Of a DNA stretch of 64,000 nucleotides, positions 36,701 to 44,324 are shown in pieces (the stretch's first letter is position 1; every line of letters begins with the position of its first letter). A model generated the notes under the pieces. That model worked only from the letters and a program-made list of their open reading frames with translations. It was not told where the DNA came from and did not search any database. Position numbers and translations under genes: made by a program. Origin of the DNA: Gemmatimonadota bacterium. Lineage in GTDB: Bacteria > Gemmatimonadota > Gemmatimonadetes > Longimicrobiales > Gaopeijiaceae. The stretch lies in the NCBI GenBank assembly GCA_022564055.1, contig JADFMD010000003.1:1-64000 (forward strand), given 5' to 3'.

Positions 36701-37767
36701 GAGCACCGTACCGCGTCTTCGATGAAGGAGACCGACGCATCGCACGGCTGCCCCGTCCTCCCTACCAATTCCTGGATCGCATTTCGGCCGTAGAGGGAGA
36801 GCCGTTCGTGATGCGAACCGGCGCGAGCGTCACCGCCCACTTCGACGTGCGTCCGGATCATTGGTACTTCGGGAGCAACCGCCAGAGCGAAATGCCGTTT
36901 TCGATCCTCCTCGAAGTCGCGCTTCAGCCGTGCGGATGGCTGGCGGCGTATGTAGGATCGGCTTTGACATCCGACCAGAATCTTCGATTCCGCAATCTCG
37001 GGGGAGACGCGATCCAGTTGGCGCGGCTCACCGCCTCCGAGGACATGATCACGACACGGGTCGGTCTGACGGGGGTTTCGGCCTCGGGCGGCATGATCAT
37101 CCAGCACTACACCATGGCTCTGGAGAGCGAACGCCTCGGGCCCCTCTATGAGGGCACGACCTACTTCGGTTTCTTCTCGGACAAGGCCCTGGCGGATCAG
37201 GTCGGCATCCTCGACGCACCCATTCACGAGCCCACGCCCGCCGAGAGGGAGAGGGGCCGTAGCCTGGTCATGCCGCACACCCCACCCTTACCCGAACCAC
37301 GGTTCCGCATGGTCGACCAGATCGACCTCCTCGTGGCCGACGGGGGTGCCGCCGGGTTGGGGTGGGTTCACGGTTCGATCGCGGTCGATCCGAGCATGTG
37401 GTTTTTCGAGGCGCACTTCTACCAGGACCCGGTGTGGCCCGGCTCGCTGGGCCTCGAGGCCTTCATTCAGTTACTCAAGGTCTACGCCGTCGACCGGTGG
37501 GACCTGGGTGAAGGCACGGAGTTCGCGACGATGGCCAGGGAGGAATCCGCCGGTCCAGAGCCGGCCGGTGGAGAGAGCCCCGCTGCAGGCCGGCATCGCT
37601 GGACGTACCGGGGACAGATCATTCCGGGTTGCGAGCGGGTAGAGGTCTTCGCCAGCATCACGGAGGTGGACGACGTACGGAAGCGCCTGCGGGCCGACGG
37701 CTTTCTCAAGGTGGACGGCCGAACCATCTATACGATGAACGATTTCAGCCTGGATGTGATCGCTTGA
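30781..37767 (+). CDS. pfaC: PfaC/PfaB-like PUFA synthase subunit (KS-CLF-AT-DH-DH)
   Basis: 2328 residues; ATG lies 5 bp after the PfaA-like stop. Ketosynthase 1-450 (Cys194 in IDAACSSSLFT, CHATGTPVGD). Second KS-like domain about 465-900, where the Cys is replaced (VISSEETSGLSALQ, about 657), i.e. a chain-length factor. Acyltransferase about 1060-1400 with Ser1151 in GYSLGETAGL. A Ser/Pro linker about 1415-1460 follows. Then two FabA-like double-hotdog units, with His in CHFSDDQVMPG (about 1812) and HFYQDPVWPG (about 2212). The internal AT takes the place of a separate PfaB, as in myxobacterial clusters. Unlike some of those, no C-terminal acyltransferase (AGPAT) is present. The stop overlaps oleA by TTGA. 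Confidence 0.92.
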   Translation: MPEPIAIVGLGGVLPGAPTLDDFWNVVEAGVDTASDPPPDRWCLHVDRVYSRDQAQPDRVHSRRACFIRDFQLEIQGIDLPTELVESLDPMVHLALHAGRQAWHDAVTEPVDPARVGVMLGNLVLPTVSASAMADWILGRRFERELFRAAGVPTPPETRAPVAAINRWVAGLPAAMLAKGLGLGGDRFCIDAACSSSLFTVELAVDALRQGRLDAVLVGGLSRPDSLYTQMGFSQLLAVSPTGRCSPFDRKSDGLIVGEGAGVLVLKRLSDARRQGDRVRAVIHSVGLSNDVEGSLLAPSQEGQLRAMRGAYTAAGWTPSQVDMVECHATGTPVGDSVEFASLQTLWAEEQYQPGQCVIGSVKSNTGHLLTGAGAVGLLKTVLAMENRVLPPTANYEEPGEKIELDGSPFRVLAAATPWKSPSDHPRRAAVSGFGFGGTNAHLLLEEPTEPSRGRSVVSVAERPRATKGADVAIVGMGARIGPWRNVAEVGDRLMGRGKDHPALAKVNHWGFPDAPVGWFIEELEIPVGRFKIPPREVEEALPQQMLMLQIAEQAIADADLSEVDRLRTGVFIGVELDLNTTNYHLRWAARSRAADWAQRLGRPSHGETFEGWVDELCDSLAPALNANRTIGGLGSIAASRIAREFGLGGPSYVISSEETSGLSALQAASRALRQGRIDCAIVGAVDLAGDIRSLISLESTDGLATPDDSRAAGGPSAGIVPSDGAVALVLKRKEDAERDGDRVYAVVRAIGTAGGGPSAPPADSGESESSVREAIRRGCEEADVAARDIPYVETHGCGIPGRARAEMIALSEAFGPDTVLGSIEAHVGHTGAAAGLLSVLGATLSLYRQVLPTAPGHSDTGRNPRGDPTPWVRDRVDGPRRSGALAVSRGESCSYVILEEPQPEATPKSPRPAANERSEAWRGDLPLNEGLFVVEGDEVAQIVADLRALADGAPNLAADAPANSATGTAPEATTGNAGNNTSETTADTVGLGAIHRLAKERWEAHPGRSDARLAVTLIVRDASELRALCRSTADQLERGDDPSDRSAGRVFFSPDPLGPKGELAFVYPGSGSQYAGMGRELCLQWPEILRAQDRANERLGSQLQAAEIWGSGPDVSDVRTVILSQVTLSTITTDLMAGFGVRPDAVVGYSLGETAGLVSLGAWHDRDEMLRRVTESELFVSDLTGRCNAARKAWGVADDADVDWSVGVVETPADRAREVVEALDRVYLLIVNTPDESVIGGERSTVERAVEKLGCPFHALEGVPTVHCDVAEEVSEAYRNFHLLDTRPPEGVRFYSGAWGEAYEVNQDRAADSLLAQAIQGVDFPKTVQRAYDDGVRIFLEMGPGGSCSRMIHKILDGVPFRARSISSATQDEPTAVLRALGMLIAERVPVDLAQLYPEGSPVEDESGPVTRIRVGQESFGPLPLASPSPIGPSFPLASLSPIDSPSSIAFPSSIPSALGGENVSPELTEAVRAAENTIRAHEAFLRTAQRTQELAQGEYARQQELIRALTGDGTALAPLPARTIAMDRDQLMEFAVGSIGRALGERFAHADEHPTRVRLPDEPLMLVDRVTMIEAEPLSMTSGRIVTEHDVLADGWYLDGGRLPTCIAVEAGQADLLLSGYLGIDSETQGLAVYRLLDAVVTFHSELPRPGQVIRYDIHILRFFRQGDTWLFRFKFDATVNGRLLLTMREGTAGFFTQAELDAGKGIVRSAIDEQELAGVRPEDWRELVPIGKDAFDEERLGALRAGDLVGAFGEVFSGLPVTRALTIPGDRMRLVHRVTELDPEGGRYGIGSIVAEADIQPDDWFLTCHFSDDQVMPGTLMYECCLHTLRIFLLRVGWIAEADSATWQPIVDVRSRLRCRGQVLASTMKVTYEIHLRELGYRPEPYAIADALMYADGKPVVEIRDMSVRLTGTDRQRLEKMWAARGETGDSTLGEPARSTDRGASTTGTRILYDKESILAFAGGKPSEAFGAPYRVFDEGDRRIARLPRPPYQFLDRISAVEGEPFVMRTGASVTAHFDVRPDHWYFGSNRQSEMPFSILLEVALQPCGWLAAYVGSALTSDQNLRFRNLGGDAIQLARLTASEDMITTRVGLTGVSASGGMIIQHYTMALESERLGPLYEGTTYFGFFSDKALADQVGILDAPIHEPTPAERERGRSLVMPHTPPLPEPRFRMVDQIDLLVADGGAAGLGWVHGSIAVDPSMWFFEAHFYQDPVWPGSLGLEAFIQLLKVYAVDRWDLGEGTEFATMAREESAGPEPAGGESPAAGRHRWTYRGQIIPGCERVEVFASITEVDDVRKRLRADGFLKVDGRTIYTMNDFSLDVIA
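35070..35157 (+). repeat. Ser/Pro/Ile repeat linker in the PfaC/B-like protein
   Basis: Degenerate short repeats (SPSPIG, LSPIDS, PSSIAF, PSSIPS) join the AT to the first dehydratase unit. The DNA shows repeated TCCTCGATCGC/ATCGTCGATC words. It appears to be a flexible spacer. Confidence 0.5.
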
Positions 37768-38843
37768 GATATACCCGTGTTGTCATCGAGACCTTCGGAT
37801 ACGAGCTCGCTCCGTGCGTGGTCACGTCCGACGAATTGGAGGAGCGGCTCGCCCCGGTATACGAAAAGCTCCACATCCAGCCGGGCCAGCTCTTCCAGAT
37901 GACCGGCGTAAAGGAGCGCCGCTATTGGGACCCTGGGTATACGGTATCGCAGGGCGCCACCGCGGCGGCAGAAAACGCACTCCGTGAATCGCCCGTGCCG
38001 GCCGACGCCATCGACATGTTGATCTACGGAGGCGTGTGCCGCGAGCACTTCGAGCCGGCCACAGCCTGTCACGTCGCGGCCGGCCTCCAAACAGCCGGCC
38101 ACGCGATTCCCCCCTCCGCCCATGTCTACGACGTCGGCAACGCGTGCCTGGGCGTGCTGAACGGCATACTCGATATCGCCAACCGAATCGAGTTGGGGCA
38201 GATCCGAGCGGGCATGGTGGTCAGTTGCGAGACCGCACGAGGCATCGTCGACGCAACCATCATCCGGTTGACCAACAATCCCGTCATGGAGGAGTTCAAG
38301 ACCTCCATCGCCACGCTAACCGGAGGGTCGGCCGCGGTAGCCGTGATTCTGAGTGACGGGTCCTTCGGGGAGTCCGACCGGCGGCGCCTCCGCGGTGCCG
38401 TGGTCGAAAACGCGCCCGAACATCACATGCTGTGCCGCTGGGGCCTGGAAGCCCACCCCGATGGTCAGCCGAACGGAGCCGAAGCGACTCTGAGGGAGTT
38501 TGCCAGCACCGATGCGGCCGCCGTCCTCGAGCACGGAGTCGCCCTGGGCGCACGTACCTGGGAAAAGTTCCTCGAGGAGATGGAGTGGCCTTTGGAGGAC
38601 GTGGACCGCACCGTATGCCACCAGGTCGGTTCCGCCCATCGGGACGTCATGCTGCGAACCATGGGCCTGTCCCCTCAACAGGACTTCGTGACCTATGAAT
38701 ACCTGGGAAACACCGGTACGGCCGCCCTCCCCGTAGCCGCCGCGCTGGCCCACGAACGCGGGTTCTTGGAGCCCGGCCACCGCGTGGGACTCCTCGGCAT
38801 CGGCAGTGGTTTGAACTGCATCATGCTCGGGGTGGACTGGTGA
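37764..38843 (+). CDS. oleA: OleA-type head-to-head acyl condensing enzyme
   Basis: 359 residues from TTG 37764, overlapping the PfaC stop (TTGA); this matches OleA length, whereas a longer upstream reading is overlap sequence. OleA is a thiolase-fold enzyme that joins two long acyl thioesters in a non-decarboxylative Claisen condensation to a beta-keto acid. Catalytic residues are visible: Cys128 in VGNACLGVLNG, His286 in VCHQVGSAHRDVM, Asn316 in LGNTGTAALP, plus the HFEPATACHVA glutamate that OleA uses in place of FabH chemistry. Lying between a PUFA synthase and oleB, its likely substrates are the polyunsaturated acyl chains made by that synthase. Confidence 0.9.
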   Translation: MRYTRVVIETFGYELAPCVVTSDELEERLAPVYEKLHIQPGQLFQMTGVKERRYWDPGYTVSQGATAAAENALRESPVPADAIDMLIYGGVCREHFEPATACHVAAGLQTAGHAIPPSAHVYDVGNACLGVLNGILDIANRIELGQIRAGMVVSCETARGIVDATIIRLTNNPVMEEFKTSIATLTGGSAAVAVILSDGSFGESDRRRLRGAVVENAPEHHMLCRWGLEAHPDGQPNGAEATLREFASTDAAAVLEHGVALGARTWEKFLEEMEWPLEDVDRTVCHQVGSAHRDVMLRTMGLSPQQDFVTYEYLGNTGTAALPVAAALAHERGFLEPGHRVGLLGIGSGLNCIMLGVDW

Positions 38844-39862
38844 GCCGGCTCTACCCGTTCGCTCCGAACTACATCGAGGTAGGTGGTCGCTCCGCCGCTG
38901 CCGGCACATCCGAAGGCGGCACGTCCGAGGGCGTCGCCCACCGCATGCACTACGTGGATGAAGGCCAGGGAGACCCGGTGCTCATGGTCCACGGAAACCC
39001 GAGTTGGTCCTTCTACTACCGGGATCTGATCAGCGCGTTGAAGTCGAGTCACCGGGTGATCGCACCGGACCACATCGGGTGTGGGCGCTCCGACAAACCG
39101 AATGACGACCACTACGACTACACGTTATCGACCCGCGTGGCGGACCTCGGCACGCTCATCGACTCGCTCGACCTCCGTGACATCACGCTGGTCGTGCACG
39201 ACTGGGGCGGCATGATCGGGATGGCCTGGGCGGCCCAGCACCCCGATCGCATCGCGAGGGTCATCGTCATGAACACCGCCGCGTTTCCTCTACTGACCGG
39301 CAAGAACCTCCCCGCCTCGCTCGCGCTGGCGCGGACCCCCGGTATGGGGGCATTGCTCGTGCGCGGGGCCAACGCTTTCTCGCGGGGCGCGGTGCGCCAC
39401 TGTGTGACGCGCCGGCCGATGTCCAAGGAGGTGGCCGCCGGTTACCTGGAGCCGTACGACAGTTGGGCGCACCGGATCGCCGTGCATCGTTTCGTGCAGG
39501 ATATTCCGCTCGAAGAGAACGATCGGGCCTACCCGATCGCGAAGGAAACCGCGGACGCTCTCGTTCGCTTGGTCGACAAGCCGATGTTGATCTGCTGGGG
39601 CCTCCGGGATTTCGTATTCGGCCACCAATTCCTGGACGAGTGGATCGACCGATTCCCGGGTGCCGAGGTGCATCGCTTCGAAGACTGCGGGCACTATGTC
39701 CTGGAGGACGCGGCGGATGAGATCATTCCGCTCGTCCGCAATTTCATCGATGCTCCTTCGGGAGGACACCGCGACGGTCCTCCTGAAAGCCATTCGCACG
39801 GTCGGCCCGGGAGTCACCCGGACGGTCACCCCGAACCCCAGCCGACCGACAGTTCGGTATGA
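38840..39862 (+). CDS. oleB: OleB-type alpha/beta-hydrolase (beta-lactone decarboxylase)
   Basis: 340 residues from GTG 38840 (4-nt overlap with oleA). Haloalkane-dehalogenase-like fold: oxyanion motif MVHGNPSWSFYYRDL, PDHIGCGRSDKP, nucleophile Asp121 in VVHDWGGMIGMAWA, and His in CGHYVLEDA. Family OleB proteins convert cis-beta-lactones to alkenes with CO2 loss, the final step of olefin formation. A short Pro/Gly/His-rich tail (GGHRDG, HSHGRPGSHPDGHPE) follows the fold. It overlaps oleC by ATGA. On its own it could be called a haloalkane dehalogenase; the flanking oleA and oleC decide the call. Confidence 0.88.
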   Translation: MSRLYPFAPNYIEVGGRSAAAGTSEGGTSEGVAHRMHYVDEGQGDPVLMVHGNPSWSFYYRDLISALKSSHRVIAPDHIGCGRSDKPNDDHYDYTLSTRVADLGTLIDSLDLRDITLVVHDWGGMIGMAWAAQHPDRIARVIVMNTAAFPLLTGKNLPASLALARTPGMGALLVRGANAFSRGAVRHCVTRRPMSKEVAAGYLEPYDSWAHRIAVHRFVQDIPLEENDRAYPIAKETADALVRLVDKPMLICWGLRDFVFGHQFLDEWIDRFPGAEVHRFEDCGHYVLEDAADEIIPLVRNFIDAPSGGHRDGPPESHSHGRPGSHPDGHPEPQPTDSSV

Positions 39863-41703
39863 GCGGAGAAGGCGACGGTGCGACCGCGGAAACGGGGCCA
39901 CCTGCCGGAGCCGACGCCGCGCCAGAGCGCTCCCCCGAACACATCAATGTCGCCGCCTTTCTAGTCGACCTGGCCCGCAGCCAGCCGGACGCGCTCGCGG
40001 TGGCGGTCTCCGACGGCCGGAACCCGGACGGATCGGCCCGCTATTCCGAACTGACCGCACTCGAGTTGCATCGTCGCTCCGACCGCATCGCCCATGCACT
40101 GGTGGGCGTCGGAATAGGGCCGGGCGTTCGGACCGTCCTCATGGTGGAGCCCAGCCTCGCGTTCTTCTCGTTGACGTTTGCGATGCTCAAGGTCGGAGCG
40201 ATCCCGGTCCTGGTGGATCCGGGCATGGGAATCAAGAATTTGGGGGAGTGCCTTCGCGAAGCAGAACCAGAGGCCTTTATCGGTGTCCCCAAGGCGCAGG
40301 CCGCGAGAGTCTTTTTCGGCTGGGCGAGGCAGACGGTCAGGACCAAGATTACCGTAGGGCACAGATTGTTCTGGGGGGGGCACACCCTGAGCAATTTGGA
40401 GGCGAAAGCGTCGCCGGACCCCTTCCCGATTCTCGAGCCCGACCCCGAGCAAACCGCCGCAATCCTGTTCACGAGCGGGAGCACCGGCGTGCCCAAGGGG
40501 GTCGTCACCCCGTTTCGGGTTTTCGCGGCCCAGGTGAAGGCGCTCAGAGAGGTATACGGCATCCAGCCGGGGGAGCGAGACCTGGCGACTTTTCCCCTCT
40601 TCGCGCTTTTCGGTCCGGCCCTCGGCATGGCTTCGGTGGTCCCCGACATGGACGCGAGTCGGCCGGCGGAGGCCGACCCGCAGCGTCTCTTCGAGGCGTT
40701 CCGGGACTACGCGTGCACCAATCTTTTCGCCTCACCGGCCCTCATCGACAAGCTGGGACGCTACTGCGTCGATCACGGCCATCGGTTGACCTCGCTTCGG
40801 CGAGCCATCTCGGCGGGGGCCCCGGCATCGAACCCGGCGCTCGAGCGCTTCCAACAGTGTCTCCCGGACGGCATCGAGGTCCTGACCTCCTACGGAGCGA
40901 CCGAGGCCCTTCCGGTGTCCGTTCTCGGAAGCAGAGAAATCCTGCGAGAGACGCGACGGCTCACGGACCAGGGCGGCGGCGTGTGCGTGGGTCGCCCCAC
41001 ACCCGGCATGGAAGTGCGGATCGTGCCGATCCATGACGACCCGATCGAGTCATGGACGGACGACCTTCCTCTCCCACCAGGAGAGATCGGCGAGATCGTT
41101 GTGCGGGGCGCGGTCGTGACACCGTCCTATTACCAGCGGCCCCTGGCGACGAAGCTCGCCAAGATTCCCACCTCGAGTGGAGATGTATGGCACCGCATGG
41201 GCGATGTCGGCTATTTCGATGAGCAGGGCCGGCTTTGGATGTGTGGCCGAAAGGGCCACCGCGTGGATGCCGAGACGGGGACGATGTACACGATCCCCTG
41301 TGAGGCCGTTTTCAACACGCACCCGGCCGTTCGGCGAAGCGCCCTGGTGGGCGTCGCAGGAGTGGGCAAAACGGCGAGGGGGCGCAGAGTCGTGGGAGCG
41401 GGCCGGACCACGAGCGAAGCCGACCCCGCGCACCGGGGTCATACGACGCCGCTGATCTGCGTAGAGCGGGTGCCGGAAGCTACGATTGGCAATGGGCAAC
41501 TCACGAAAGAGTTGCTGGAAATCGCCCGGAGCCACGAGCACACCCGGGCGATCGACATGGTGCTCTACCACCCCGCCTTTCCCGTGGACGTTCGGCACAA
41601 CGCGAAGATCTTCCGGGAGAAGCTCGCGGTGTGGGCAGAGAAGCAGTTGGCGTCCCGCCGGAGCCGTGGTCCGACCTCCGGACAGCCGGACAACCGCTCA
41701 TGA
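39859..41703 (+). CDS. oleC: OleC-type AMP-dependent beta-lactone synthetase
   Basis: 614 residues. ANL-superfamily adenylating enzyme: P-loop-like AILFTSGSTGVPKGVVTP near 205-220, YGATEALPVS, and MGDVGYFDEQGRLWMCGR. OleC uses ATP to close the beta-hydroxy acid from OleD into a beta-lactone. Its length suits the OleC family, which often has a C-terminal extension; here a charged loop (GKTARGRRVVGAG) interrupts the C-terminal subdomain. The N-terminus (first ~25 residues) is a Pro/Ala/Glu-rich tail. Overlaps oleB and oleD by 4 nt each. Confidence 0.88.
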   Translation: MSGEGDGATAETGPPAGADAAPERSPEHINVAAFLVDLARSQPDALAVAVSDGRNPDGSARYSELTALELHRRSDRIAHALVGVGIGPGVRTVLMVEPSLAFFSLTFAMLKVGAIPVLVDPGMGIKNLGECLREAEPEAFIGVPKAQAARVFFGWARQTVRTKITVGHRLFWGGHTLSNLEAKASPDPFPILEPDPEQTAAILFTSGSTGVPKGVVTPFRVFAAQVKALREVYGIQPGERDLATFPLFALFGPALGMASVVPDMDASRPAEADPQRLFEAFRDYACTNLFASPALIDKLGRYCVDHGHRLTSLRRAISAGAPASNPALERFQQCLPDGIEVLTSYGATEALPVSVLGSREILRETRRLTDQGGGVCVGRPTPGMEVRIVPIHDDPIESWTDDLPLPPGEIGEIVVRGAVVTPSYYQRPLATKLAKIPTSSGDVWHRMGDVGYFDEQGRLWMCGRKGHRVDAETGTMYTIPCEAVFNTHPAVRRSALVGVAGVGKTARGRRVVGAGRTTSEADPAHRGHTTPLICVERVPEATIGNGQLTKELLEIARSHEHTRAIDMVLYHPAFPVDVRHNAKIFREKLAVWAEKQLASRRSRGPTSGQPDNRS

Positions 41704-42719
41704 AGGCGCTGGTGACGGGAGCGGGCGGCTTCCTCGGAGGAGCCATCGCCCGGACCCTCCGTGACCGGGGGGATGAGGTCAGAGGTTTCTCCCGTGGATC
41801 CCACCCGGAGCTGGCCGCCTATGGCATCGAGCACCAACGGGGAGATGTGGCGGAGCTCGACGCGGTGACCGACGCGACCCGTGGCGTCGATGTCGTGTTC
41901 CACACGGCGGCGAAGGTGGGGGCGGGAGGCCGGTACGTAGACTTCTACGATACGAACGTCACGGGGACTGCAAACGTGCTCACGGCCTGCCGGGAATGCG
42001 GCGTGCGGGCGCTCGTCTACACCTCCACGCCGAGCGTGCTTTCCGGCGTCACGGATCTGGAAGGTGTCGATGAGTCGGAGGGCTACGCCACGCGTTACGA
42101 GGCGGACTACGGCCGGACCAAGGCGGAGGCCGAGCGCCTGGTTCTCTCCTCGACCTCCAAGGAATTCAAGGTGGTCGCACTCCGCCCCCCCCTCATCTGG
42201 GGCCCCGGCGACACGTCTCTGCTGCCCCGTGTGATCGAGAGGGGAAGGAACGGCGCACTCCGACGCATCAATGGGCCGCCCAAGCGGCAGGATATCACCT
42301 ATATCGATGACGCGGTGGAGGCCCATTTGATCGCCGGGGATCTTCTCCTAAGCGGGGGGGAGGGAGCCCGCCGCATCAATGGCCGCCCCTACTTCGTGAG
42401 TTCTGGCGAGCCCGTGGAGATCTGGGACTTCATCGATGGGCTCCTCGAGGCCGCTGGGGTGCCGCCGGTTCGGAAGACGGTGTCGCTGCGAACCGCGCTA
42501 GCGGTGGGCTGGCTTTTCGAGAAGGCGCACGCACTCTCGCGGGCGCAGGGCGATCCACGGATGAGCCGTTGGATGGTACGCCAACTCACGAGCTCGCGTT
42601 GGTTCGACATCAGCGCCGCGCGGCGGGATCTCGGATACGAGCCGCAGGTGTCCCTGGAGGATGGCATGCGCCGCCTGAAGGCATGGATAGAGGAGCGGGA
42701 AAAGGAGCCACGTGGCTGA
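41700..42719 (+). CDS. oleD: OleD-type NAD(P)H-dependent beta-keto acid reductase
   Basis: 339 residues from ATG 41700 (ATGA overlap with oleC). Extended short-chain dehydrogenase of the 3-beta-HSD/NSDHL type: nucleotide motif VTGAGGFLGGAIA, HTAAKVGAGG, catalytic YGRTK (YxxxK, near 136), RPPLIWGPGDTSLLPR, and INGPPKRQDITYIDDAV. OleD reduces the OleA product to a syn-beta-hydroxy acid before OleC. The C-terminal part (SRWFDISAARRDLGYEPQVSLEDGM) is typical of the family. Its end overlaps the PPTase start by 8 nt. Confidence 0.88.
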   Translation: MKALVTGAGGFLGGAIARTLRDRGDEVRGFSRGSHPELAAYGIEHQRGDVAELDAVTDATRGVDVVFHTAAKVGAGGRYVDFYDTNVTGTANVLTACRECGVRALVYTSTPSVLSGVTDLEGVDESEGYATRYEADYGRTKAEAERLVLSSTSKEFKVVALRPPLIWGPGDTSLLPRVIERGRNGALRRINGPPKRQDITYIDDAVEAHLIAGDLLLSGGEGARRINGRPYFVSSGEPVEIWDFIDGLLEAAGVPPVRKTVSLRTALAVGWLFEKAHALSRAQGDPRMSRWMVRQLTSSRWFDISAARRDLGYEPQVSLEDGMRRLKAWIEEREKEPRG

Positions 42720-43425
42720 GCGCTGGCGCCCCGCCCAAGAATGGGAGCTCGCACCCGACGACGTAATCGACGTTTGGCGTTTCGACCTCGAGGTCCGGGG
42801 GCACGATTGGGCGATCCTCACTCCCGACGAGGCCCGAGCCGCCAGGCGCATCGTCGTTGACGAGAAGCGGGACCGGAAGGCCTCGTCGAGGGGTCACCTG
42901 CGCCGCATCCTTGCTCGCTACCTGAGCACCCGCCCAAAGGATGTGAGATTTACGTACGGAGAGCACGGAAAGCCGATGCTCGCTGAGCACGATGAGCCCC
43001 GATTCAACCTTTCCGACTCGGAGTCGAAGGGGCTCGTAGCCGTATGTTGGGGAGCGCGCATCGGCGTCGATATCGAGTTCGCGAGGGAGGAGCGGGCCTT
43101 TACCGACATCGCGGACCGCTTCTTCTCCCCAACCGAGAGCGCCGCCCTTCGAGCACTCCCGTCTGAGGACCGCCCCGCGGCGTTTTACAGAGCCTGGACT
43201 CGGAAGGAAGCCTACCTGAAGGCCTGGGGAACCGGCCTGAGCTTCGGCTCGGATCGCTTCACGCTCGACTACGCTGGAGACGGCCCCGGAAGCCTCCTAA
43301 CCACAGAGATGCCAGACGACGAAGCGTCTCGTTGGCACTTCAGGGGAGTTGAGCTGGGTCCTGCCTACACGGGAGCGATCTGCTTCGAGGGCCCCGACCG
43401 CCCGCTTCGGTGGTGGACCATCTGA
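42712..43425 (+). CDS. Sfp-type 4'-phosphopantetheinyl transferase
   Basis: 237 residues from GTG 42712 with AGGAG 5 nt upstream, inside oleD by 8 nt. Motifs: GKPMLAEHDEPRFNLSDSES, magnesium-binding GVDIEFARE (near 118-125), FFSPTESAALRALP, and FYRAWTRKEAYLKAWGTGL. It transfers the phosphopantetheine arm from CoA to carrier proteins. Being last in the operon, it most likely primes the two ACPs of the PfaA-like protein (the role PfaE has elsewhere). A small GGAGA/TCTCC stem lies at 43439-43452, but there is no clear terminator before the convergent gene at 43494. Confidence 0.9.
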   Translation: MAERWRPAQEWELAPDDVIDVWRFDLEVRGHDWAILTPDEARAARRIVVDEKRDRKASSRGHLRRILARYLSTRPKDVRFTYGEHGKPMLAEHDEPRFNLSDSESKGLVAVCWGARIGVDIEFAREERAFTDIADRFFSPTESAALRALPSEDRPAAFYRAWTRKEAYLKAWGTGLSFGSDRFTLDYAGDGPGSLLTTEMPDDEASRWHFRGVELGPAYTGAICFEGPDRPLRWWTI

Positions 43426-43493
43426 GCCCCACCCTCGCGGAGATCGGTCTCCTCGAAACCTCAGACGAGCGTATGACACCGTGCGGACCGACT

Positions 43494-44300
43494 CTACCTG
43501 CCCCCCACCGCCCACGTCATCAACAGGATCAACCCGCCGAGAATCATGGCTCCGCCAGTCAGCCTTGCCGGAATCGGCGAATCAGGGAGAGGAATCACCT
43601 TCTCGGCGAAGACGAACGTCGCGATGGCCGCGATCCAGAGCAGGTTCATGACGCCACCCACGAACAGGAGTCCCATCAATACCCAGCAACATCCCAAACA
43701 AAAGATCCCGTGCTCCAGCCCCATCCGAAACGCGCCGGTGATTCCGGCGCGCCAGTGCTCGGATAGGAAATGTGCAGGTGAACGGCAGTGTTTCAAGCAC
43801 GCGCGTTTGATCGGCGTGAGCTGGTACACCCCGGCAGCGATCAAAAGACTCGACCCGATCGCGGGGCTGGTCGTCACCATCATAGGGGACAACAACGAGG
43901 CTCGATCGAGACCCCATTGCGCCAGAGTCGCCACCACGCAGAATAACGTCCACAGAACGACGTACCCTGAAATGAAGACGACGGTGGGCGGGACGACGTG
44001 CTGATCGCGTGCCGCCTTGCGGGCGACGCCCGCGTAGATCATGACGGTGGGGGCCGCGCTCGGGACCATCATCCCGACCATCATGATCGTCCACATCAGG
44101 AAGATCAGCACGAAGTCGGCCGCCTCCCACGGGCGGACCTGAAGCCCTTCCATTGGAGCGGCCGAGCCGGTCATCCCGTCGGCAAGCCGGAAGAGGTAGA
44201 CCCAAGCGAGCGTAGTTCCGCCCACCAAGGCCGACAGGACGCCCAAAAGATCACGCTTCCGGAGGGAGCGCCATGCGCCGATGTCTGAGCGAGTGACCAT
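43494..44300 (-). CDS. DUF2182 integral membrane protein
   Basis: About 268 residues from ATG 44300 (SD GGGAG, 8-9 nt). Six to seven hydrophobic segments. DUF2182 (predicted metal-binding membrane protein) is recognised by FLMWTIMMVGMMVPSAAP, GVYQLTPIKRACLKHCRSP and GLEHGIFCLGCCWVLM, with Cys/His clusters facing the membrane. Family members are commonly found next to DUF1326 proteins, as here (gene at 44325-44957, upstream in the same orientation). The function is unknown; metal handling is only a suggestion from Cys/His/Met content. Confidence 0.88.
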   Translation of the reverse strand: MVTRSDIGAWRSLRKRDLLGVLSALVGGTTLAWVYLFRLADGMTGSAAPMEGLQVRPWEAADFVLIFLMWTIMMVGMMVPSAAPTVMIYAGVARKAARDQHVVPPTVVFISGYVVLWTLFCVVATLAQWGLDRASLLSPMMVTTSPAIGSSLLIAAGVYQLTPIKRACLKHCRSPAHFLSEHWRAGITGAFRMGLEHGIFCLGCCWVLMGLLFVGGVMNLLWIAAIATFVFAEKVIPLPDSPIPARLTGGAMILGGLILLMTWAVGGR

Positions 44301-44324
44301 CACCCGGACTCCCTTTAGACCACC

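Noticed and set aside
38840-39862. Calling the alpha/beta-hydrolase a haloalkane dehalogenase
   Set aside because: The fold is shared, but position between oleA and oleC with 4-nt overlaps makes OleB far more likely.
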